Origin: an uncultured Bacilli bacterium
GTDB lineage: Bacteria; Bacillota_I; Bacilli_A; RFN20; CAG-826
Assembly (NCBI GenBank): GCA_934168325.1
Contig: CAKPNG010000023.1
Coordinates: 1-26,906 of the forward strand
Direction of reading: 5' to 3'
DNA length: 26,906 bases
Positions within the stretch are counted from its first letter, which is position 1. Every line of letters starts with the position of its first letter. Positions 21,788 through 26,906 of the stretch are shown in pieces. The notes below the pieces were generated by a model. It worked only from the letters and a program-made list of their open reading frames with translations. It ran no database searches and had not been told where the DNA came from. Both the position numbers and the translations under genes were made by a program.

Positions 21788-21815
21788 TTGATTTAACGTC
21801 AAAAATATTTATAAT
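21788..21815 (+). promoter_or_regulatory. Candidate potABCD promoter
   Basis: TTGATT (21788-21793) and consensus TATAAT (21810-21815) are 16 bases apart. The start near 21822 would give a leader of about 40 bases ending in GGAGG (21848-21852). Confidence 0.55.
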
Positions 21816-21861
21816 TTCAATGTTAAAAATTTTTTGTTTCATTTTTTGGAGGTATGTAAAA

Positions 21862-23535
21862 ATGGAAGATAAGAACTACATTATTGATCTTAAAAATGTT
21901 AGTAAAATCTTTGACGGAGTTACTGTAGTTGATAACTTTAATCTTTATGTCAAAAAAGGAGAATTTATTACATTCTTAGGTCCATCTGGTTGTGGTAAAT
22001 CAACAACGTTACGTATGATTGCTGGATTTGAATTTCCTAGCAAAGGCGAAATTATGCTTAAAGGTAAAGATATTACTAATCTTCCACCAAATAAGCGACC
22101 AATTAATATGGTATTTCAACGATATGCCTTATTTCCTCATTTAGATGTTTATGAAAACGTTGCTTTCGGATTACGTCTTAAAAAGATTCCTGTTGAACTT
22201 AAAGATAAAGAAGGTAAAACAGTTTATAAAGTAAATAAGGAAAAAGTTAATTTAGTTAAAGAAGATATTAGGGTCACAAAAAAGAATAAAAATTTAACAA
22301 ATGAAGAAAAAGAGGCCAAATTAGCAAAGTTAAATGAAAAATTAGAGGGTTTATTGAATACTCCTGAAGTTGCTTATAAGTATAAAAAACTCACTGCTAA
22401 AGAGATTGATACTAAGGTAGCTAGAGCTTTAAAAATTGTTGATTTAGATTCTCTTGAAGATCGTGATATTACTACTTTAAGTGGTGGTCAACAACAACGT
22501 GTTGCCATTGCTAGAGCTATTGTTAATGAACCTGAAATTTTGCTTTTAGATGAACCTTTAGGTGCTCTTGATTTAAAAATGAGAAAAGATATGCAAATCG
22601 AATTAAAAGAAATGCATAATAAATTAGGTATTACTTTTATTTATGTTACTCATGATCAAGAAGAAGCTTTAACAATGAGCGATACAATTGTCGTTATGAA
22701 AGATGGAGAAATTCAACAAATTGGTACTCCAAAAATGATTTATGATGAACCAAAGAACGCTTTTGTTGCTGATTTTATTGGTGAAAGTAACATTTATAAT
22801 GCAACAATGGTTGGAAAATTAAAAGTTAGATTATTAAATACAGTCTTTGATTGTCTAGATGATTTCCCACTTAACGAAAAAGTTGATGTTGTTATTAGAC
22901 CAGAAGATATTAAAATCGTTGAAGCTAATAAAGGAAATCTTAATGGCGTAATTTATAGCCGTATATTTAAAGGTATGAATTATGAATATACTATTATGAT
23001 TAATAAAAATGAATTATTAGTTAAAGATACTAAAGAATATCCTCTCAATATGGAAGTTGGTTTACAAATTGAACCAGATAGTATTCATATTATGAAAAAG
23101 GATTTCGTTACTAATATTTATACTGATGCTTATATTGATAAAGATTTACATGTTATTATTGATGATAAATCATTTGATTGTGAATTAGCTCAACTTATTC
23201 CTAATAGTGTCGTTGATGAAAATGGATTACTTTTCGTTAAAGAAACTAATAAACATTATGATGTTAAAGATGCAACTGTTGTTGCTGAAGTTGATATTAA
23301 TAATATTGAATTAGTCGATGATATTAATAGTGATGAAGCTCAAGCTGTTGGTGAAATTGTTGATATTGTTTATAAAGGCGATCACTATCAATTAATTGTA
23401 CGTACAGATGATGAAGAAGACTTCGTTTGTATTACACCTTACACATATAACTTAAATGATAAGATTGGTATTCATATTGATAAGAAAAATATTAGACTTA
23501 GATTGAAAAAGGAAATGAGCGAATATGAAATTTAG
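21862..23535 (+). CDS. potA: Spermidine/putrescine ABC transporter ATP-binding protein
   Basis: PotA is the ATPase powering polyamine uptake through PotB/PotC. Walker A is G40-P-S-G-C-G-K-S47, the Q-loop reads V-F-Q-R-Y-A-L-F-P-H, the signature L-S-G-G-Q starts at residue 206, and Walker B is L-L-L-D-E-P-L-G-A-L-D. In typical PotA the signature comes about 65 residues earlier; the difference is a Lys/Glu-rich insertion at about 105-180 in the helical subdomain, between L-R-L-K-K-I-P and K-V-A-R-A-L-K-I-V. Mycoplasma PotA proteins, as I recall, share a long insertion and a length near 560. The C-terminal half (about 310-557) is a TOBE/OB-type regulatory region, also extended. I chose the ATG at 21862 (GGAGG 9 bases upstream); the product is 557 residues. 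It overlaps potB by 11 bases. Confidence 0.95.
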   Translation: MEDKNYIIDLKNVSKIFDGVTVVDNFNLYVKKGEFITFLGPSGCGKSTTLRMIAGFEFPSKGEIMLKGKDITNLPPNKRPINMVFQRYALFPHLDVYENVAFGLRLKKIPVELKDKEGKTVYKVNKEKVNLVKEDIRVTKKNKNLTNEEKEAKLAKLNEKLEGLLNTPEVAYKYKKLTAKEIDTKVARALKIVDLDSLEDRDITTLSGGQQQRVAIARAIVNEPEILLLDEPLGALDLKMRKDMQIELKEMHNKLGITFIYVTHDQEEALTMSDTIVVMKDGEIQQIGTPKMIYDEPKNAFVADFIGESNIYNATMVGKLKVRLLNTVFDCLDDFPLNEKVDVVIRPEDIKIVEANKGNLNGVIYSRIFKGMNYEYTIMINKNELLVKDTKEYPLNMEVGLQIEPDSIHIMKKDFVTNIYTDAYIDKDLHVIIDDKSFDCELAQLIPNSVVDENGLLFVKETNKHYDVKDATVVAEVDINNIELVDDINSDEAQAVGEIVDIVYKGDHYQLIVRTDDEEDFVCITPYTYNLNDKIGIHIDKKNIRLRLKKEMSEYEI

Positions 23536-24319
23536 GTTTAAAAGAAAATATCTTTGTATCCCATATTTTCTTTTCTTAATTTTATTTGTAGTAATACCAG
23601 TTCTTCTTATAGTATTTTATGCTTTTACTGATGGAAATGGCAATTTCACTTGGGATGCTTTAGTTGGATTTTTTAGTAGTACTAAAAAATTAAATGTCTT
23701 GTTAGTATCGTTACTTTTTGGTGTATTGAATACTATATTCTGCTTAATAATTGGCTATCCAATTGCTTATTTATTAGCAAATAAAAAATATAATACAAAT
23801 TATGTTATAGTTATGTTATTTGTTATGCCAATGTGGATTAATTTCGTTTTAAGAACAGGTGCTACAAGAGATGTTTTGAATTGGATTGGATTAAGTGGTG
23901 GAGAACATCCTTATATAGCTACTATGGTTGGTATGATTTATAATTATTTACCATTTGTTATATTACCTTTATATTCAACAATGCTTAAATTGGATAAATC
24001 TCAAATTGAAGCAGCAATTGATCTAGGATGTAATCGTATCCAAGTATTTACAAAAAGTATTTTTCCTCAGTCAATTCCTGGTGTTGTTAGTGCTGCCATG
24101 ATGGTTTTTATGCCAACAATGTCAAGTTATGTTATTCCTGAAGTTTTAAGTGAAGGAAAGATTGTATTATTTGGTAATTCTATTTACTTAAATTATAGTA
24201 ATTATCAATGGGGCGATGGTTCATTTATGGCTTTAATTATGTTAATAATTATTGGTATAACAATGCTTGCCACTAGAAATTTCTCTGAAAGTGATAACGG
24301 GAGGGCTTCAACATGGTAA
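23525..24319 (+). CDS. potB: Spermidine/putrescine ABC transporter permease PotB
   Basis: PotB is one of the two membrane subunits of the polyamine importer. The 264-residue protein has six predicted membrane segments (about 10-30, 55-80, 90-110, 138-158, 188-210, 234-254). The cytoplasmic EAA loop that contacts PotA reads E-A-A-I-D-L-G-C-N-R-I-Q-V-F-T-K-S-I-F-P. G-Y-P-I-A-Y-L-L-A and M-P-M-W-I-N-F-V-L-R are typical of PotB. It overlaps potA by 11 bases and potC by 7, so the whole set is one coupled operon. Confidence 0.95.
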   Translation: MKFRFKRKYLCIPYFLFLILFVVIPVLLIVFYAFTDGNGNFTWDALVGFFSSTKKLNVLLVSLLFGVLNTIFCLIIGYPIAYLLANKKYNTNYVIVMLFVMPMWINFVLRTGATRDVLNWIGLSGGEHPYIATMVGMIYNYLPFVILPLYSTMLKLDKSQIEAAIDLGCNRIQVFTKSIFPQSIPGVVSAAMMVFMPTMSSYVIPEVLSEGKIVLFGNSIYLNYSNYQWGDGSFMALIMLIIIGITMLATRNFSESDNGRASTW

Positions 24320-25155
24320 AGAAAATATTTGCTTACTCCTATATTTATTTAATTTTATTCTTAATGTATGTTCCAATTTTAGTATTAATTGCTTTTAGTT
24401 TTACTAATTCAACATATATTGGTGAATGGAACGGCTTCTCTTTTGATTTATATGCTGCTTTATTTAAAGATAAAGAAATTATTATTGCATTAGGAAATAC
24501 AATCATAATTGCAGTTATTTCTAGTTTAGTTTCTACTTTATTAGGATCATTTGGTGCAATTGGTGCTTTCTATAGTAGAAAAAGAAGTCGTGAAGTAATG
24601 GAGAATTTAAATCAAATTCCAGTTGTTAATGCTGAAATAGTTATTGCATTAAGTTTAACTGTTATGTTTGTTTTCCTTGGAAATATGATATTTAAAAATA
24701 ATATTTTTTCCTTTTGGACTTTATTAGTTGGACATATTGTTATTAGTGCACCATTTGTTTATTTAAATGTTAAGCCTAAATTAGCACAAATGGATCCAAG
24801 TTTATATGAAGCAGCTCTTGATTTAGGATGTTCGCCTCGTCAAGCATTAAGAAAAGTAATGATTCCTCAAATTTATCCTGGTATTATTTCTGGATTCTTA
24901 TTAGCAATAACATTATCTTTAGATGATTTTATTGTTACAGCTTTCACTCGTGGACCTGGCTTATTAAGCGGTGAAGGAAATATTGAAACTTTATCTACTT
25001 TAATTCAAGCTAAGATTAAAAAAGGGCCTATTCCAATGAATATGAGACCTTTGACTACAATTATATTTTTAATTGTTTTAGTTGCTGCTATTTTAATTAC
25101 TATTTATAGAAATAGTACAAAAGGAAAAGCAAAAGTAAGAAAGGGGAGAGACTAA
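24313..25155 (+). CDS. potC: Spermidine/putrescine ABC transporter permease PotC
   Basis: PotC is the second membrane subunit of the polyamine importer. It has 280 residues and six membrane segments. The first is followed by the PotC-like stretch F-S-F-T-N-S-T-Y-I-G-E-W-N-G-F-S, and the EAA loop reads E-A-A-L-D-L-G-C-S-P-R-Q-A-L-R-K-V-M-I-P. S-L-D-D-F-I-V-T-A-F is a conserved PotC segment after the loop. RBS GGGAGGG lies within potB. The C-terminus is basic, giving a positive-inside tail. PotD starts 2 bases after the stop. Confidence 0.95.
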   Translation: MVKKIFAYSYIYLILFLMYVPILVLIAFSFTNSTYIGEWNGFSFDLYAALFKDKEIIIALGNTIIIAVISSLVSTLLGSFGAIGAFYSRKRSREVMENLNQIPVVNAEIVIALSLTVMFVFLGNMIFKNNIFSFWTLLVGHIVISAPFVYLNVKPKLAQMDPSLYEAALDLGCSPRQALRKVMIPQIYPGIISGFLLAITLSLDDFIVTAFTRGPGLLSGEGNIETLSTLIQAKIKKGPIPMNMRPLTTIIFLIVLVAAILITIYRNSTKGKAKVRKGRD

Positions 25156-25156
25156 T

Positions 25157-26680
25157 ATGAAAATTAAATTTATTAACGTTTTATCTTTAGGTTTATTATC
25201 TTTACTTACTATTACAAGTTGTACTTCAAAAAATTCTAATACTGATGAAGATGGAAATTTAACATATCTTCATGTATTAAATGCTGAAGACTATATTGAC
25301 GAGTCTTTAATTACTGAATTTGAAGAAAAAAATCCTGGTGTTAAAGTAATTTATGAAACTTTTGATACTAATGAAACTATGTATAATCAGCTTCAAACAG
25401 GCAAAGCTAGCTATGATTTAATTAATTGTAGTGAATATATGGTTCAAAGATTAGCTAGTGAAGGATTGATTCAAAAAGTTAAAGGTTTAGACACTTATTA
25501 TAAGAATGTTTCTAAGTATTTAGTAAATTCTGATACAGCAAATCCTGGGAAGATTGATAAAATCTCAGTTTATGATAAAAAAAGTAAAGATTATTTAGGA
25601 AAACTAAGTGAATATGCTATTGGATACATGTGGGGAACTCTTGGAATAGTTTATAATCCATATTATTCAAAATTTGAAGAACGTGGTTTAACTAAAGATT
25701 ATTTAGAAACTACTCTTAATGGTAATGATGGATGGTCTGCTTTTTGGGATAAAAACTTTAAAGGTGTTCAATCTATTAAAGATAGTATGCGCGATACTTA
25801 TGCTTTAGGTATTTTAGAAATTTATAAAGATAAATTTTTAGATAGTAGTTTAACTCAAGAAGAAAAAAATAAAATATTTAATTTGCATGATGCTGACACT
25901 ATTGAAAAAGTTAAAGATGAATTAATTAAACTTAAATCAAATATTTTCGGATTTGAAGTCGATAGTGGCAAAAATGATATTGTGACTCAAAAAATAGGAA
26001 TGAATTTTGCTTGGAGTGGTGATGCTTGTTTTTCAATCTTAAAAGGTGAATTTTATCCTGGAGAAGATGAATCCTATGAAGTAGAAAAACCAGAAAGTGC
26101 AAAAACAAAATTATATTATGCTATACCTAAAACAGGAGCTAATATTTGGTTTGATGCTTGGTGTATGCCTACTACTGTTAAAGAAAACTCAAAAAATTAT
26201 GAGTATTCTATTAAATTTTTAGATTTCTTATCAGAAAGCGATAGCGTTACTAGAAATATGTCTTATACAGGTTATACTTCATTTATGTCTGGTGAAAATA
26301 ACGAAGTTTATGATTATTTAGATGAAAATTATAGCCAAGATGTAAGTAGTACTACAATTGAATATGATATCAGTTATTTCTTTGGTGGTAATAAGGGTGA
26401 ATTTGTTATAAATGTTGATCCTGATACATTTGAAGGAAGAACTATGAGAGCTCAATATCCAACATATGATGAAATTGACAATTTATATGTTATGGAAGAT
26501 TTTGGCAATGATAATAATAAAATTGTTCAAATGTGGGAAGATGTAAAAGTTAATCCTTTGCCAACATTCGTTATTGTATTATTAGTTGGATTCTTTGTAG
26601 TTACTTTAGGCTATTTAGGTACTTATCAATTAATTAAAAAATATAAAGTAAAGAAGAGAAAAGAGCTTAGAAATAACTAA
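25157..26680 (+). CDS. potD: Polyamine-binding lipoprotein PotD with C-terminal membrane anchor
   Basis: PotD captures spermidine or putrescine outside the membrane and passes it to PotBC. The N-terminus is a lipoprotein signal ending in I-T-S-C22, so the protein is lipid-anchored. The type-2 periplasmic binding domain follows: N-A-E-D-Y-I-D-E (as in PotD), F-E-E-K-N-P-G-V-K-V, Y-D-L-I-N-C-S-E-Y, L-G-I-V-Y-N-P, and late G-A-N-I-W-F-D-A-W-C-M-P, matching the PotD G-x-x-W-x-D ligand region. Length 507 greatly exceeds usual PotD (about 350). The excess is internal loops plus a membrane helix at about 471-490 followed by a basic tail (about 494-507), predicted inside. It is the last gene of the operon; SD GGGGAG is present. 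Confidence 0.92.
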   Translation: MKIKFINVLSLGLLSLLTITSCTSKNSNTDEDGNLTYLHVLNAEDYIDESLITEFEEKNPGVKVIYETFDTNETMYNQLQTGKASYDLINCSEYMVQRLASEGLIQKVKGLDTYYKNVSKYLVNSDTANPGKIDKISVYDKKSKDYLGKLSEYAIGYMWGTLGIVYNPYYSKFEERGLTKDYLETTLNGNDGWSAFWDKNFKGVQSIKDSMRDTYALGILEIYKDKFLDSSLTQEEKNKIFNLHDADTIEKVKDELIKLKSNIFGFEVDSGKNDIVTQKIGMNFAWSGDACFSILKGEFYPGEDESYEVEKPESAKTKLYYAIPKTGANIWFDAWCMPTTVKENSKNYEYSIKFLDFLSESDSVTRNMSYTGYTSFMSGENNEVYDYLDENYSQDVSSTTIEYDISYFFGGNKGEFVINVDPDTFEGRTMRAQYPTYDEIDNLYVMEDFGNDNNKIVQMWEDVKVNPLPTFVIVLLVGFFVVTLGYLGTYQLIKKYKVKKRKELRNN

Positions 26681-26735
26681 AAACCTTCTAAACCTAATTA
26701 TTTTTTAGGATTTTATTAAAAAATCATTAAAATAG

Positions 26736-26768
26736 AATAGCAGTTATAATTGAATAGCTGCTATTTTT
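26736..26768 (+). terminator. Intrinsic terminator of the pot operon
   Basis: AATAGCAGTTAT (26736-26747) pairs with ATAGCTGCTATT (26754-26765), with one G-U, around a 6-base loop, followed by a short T-tract. A smaller CCTAA/TTAGG hairpin with trailing T lies upstream at about 26693-26708. Confidence 0.75.
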
Positions 26769-26906
26769 AGTTGTTTTATAGTAGTTTTAATTTCTACTAA
26801 AAATTTACTAATTTTGAAATTAAAATAAATTTGATTGTGTCCCTTTGTTGTAGGTCTCCCTAAAATTAAATACAATTAAGTATTACTTCCGAAAACCATA
26901 TTTGCA
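26769..26906. other. Unassigned AT-rich end of the window
   Basis: I see no convincing gene. There is a small inverted repeat TAGTAG/CTACTA around 26778-26799. Frames on the minus strand stay open only briefly from the right edge, so a gene ending here from outside cannot be excluded. A slightly more GC-rich patch (about 26836-26863) has no recognisable identity. Confidence 0.3.

Noticed and set aside
21769..21861. Longer potA start
   Set aside because: It uses a TTG with no RBS, would span the proposed promoter and adds a hydrophobic stretch foreign to PotA; GGAGG supports 21862.
1..26906. CRISPR arrays, insertion sequences, prophage or toxin-antitoxin genes
   Set aside because: No regular spaced repeats, transposase or integrase motifs, or small paired toxin-like genes were found; nearly all space is filled by conserved housekeeping genes.

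Overview
The window is a compact, AT-rich chromosomal segment from a low-GC Bacillota (Bacilli-type) bacterium. The housekeeping order is typical of the group: ypsA end-gpsB-rnpB, then pgsA-cinA-recA-rny-ymdB-miaB-ymcA-miaA. RNase P RNA is of the Bacillus (B) type. TGA acts as a true stop (for example at the ends of ymcA and the first glycosyltransferase gene), so this is not a code-4 mycoplasma. Several proteins nevertheless look mollicute-like, such as PotA with a long insertion. An uncultured gut lineage near RF39, Erysipelotrichia or the Acholeplasma/Izemoplasma side of Bacilli would fit; that placement is inference. No phage, insertion sequence, CRISPR or toxin island is visible.

Layout. 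1-5574: cell division (gpsB), RNase P RNA, phospholipid synthesis (pgsA), a PncC-type amidase, recA, RNase Y and YmdB. 5577-10861: a tightly overlapping tRNA-modification run, miaB-ymcA-miaA-tcdA-cysteine desulfurase-ttcA-like. 10862-17439: a preQ1-type riboswitch, then queT-tgt-queA-queH (queuosine made from an imported precursor), two coupled glycosyltransferases and an alpha/beta hydrolase. 17531-18502: prs, closed by a strong bidirectional terminator. 18553-19839, minus strand: secG, mgtC and tRNA-Arg(UCU). 19949-21592: argS, divergent from its cognate tRNA. 21862-26680: the polyamine ABC transporter potABCD, ended by a terminator.

How the genes fit together. Most of 5.6-14.4 kb serves the tRNA anticodon loop: position 37 (MiaA/MiaB and TcdA), position 32 (TtcA-like) and position 34 (Tgt/QueA/QueH), with a cysteine desulfurase as a plausible sulfur donor. 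RNase Y, YmdB and a YmcA-family protein form a possible RNA-turnover group, and RNase P and ArgRS/tRNA-Arg add to the RNA theme.

Most unusual points: rnpB fills the whole gap between gpsB and pgsA; two glycosyltransferases are translationally coupled to queH; PotD carries an extra C-terminal membrane anchor; mgtC has an extended -10 box placed for a leaderless mRNA; and the palindrome TTTAATATTAAA recurs before rny, secG and argS. No clearly undescribed system is proven; the queuosine-glycosyltransferase linkage and the tcdA-desulfurase-ttcA trio are the best leads. All motif, domain and homology statements come from reading the sequence and remembered family features, not from database searches.
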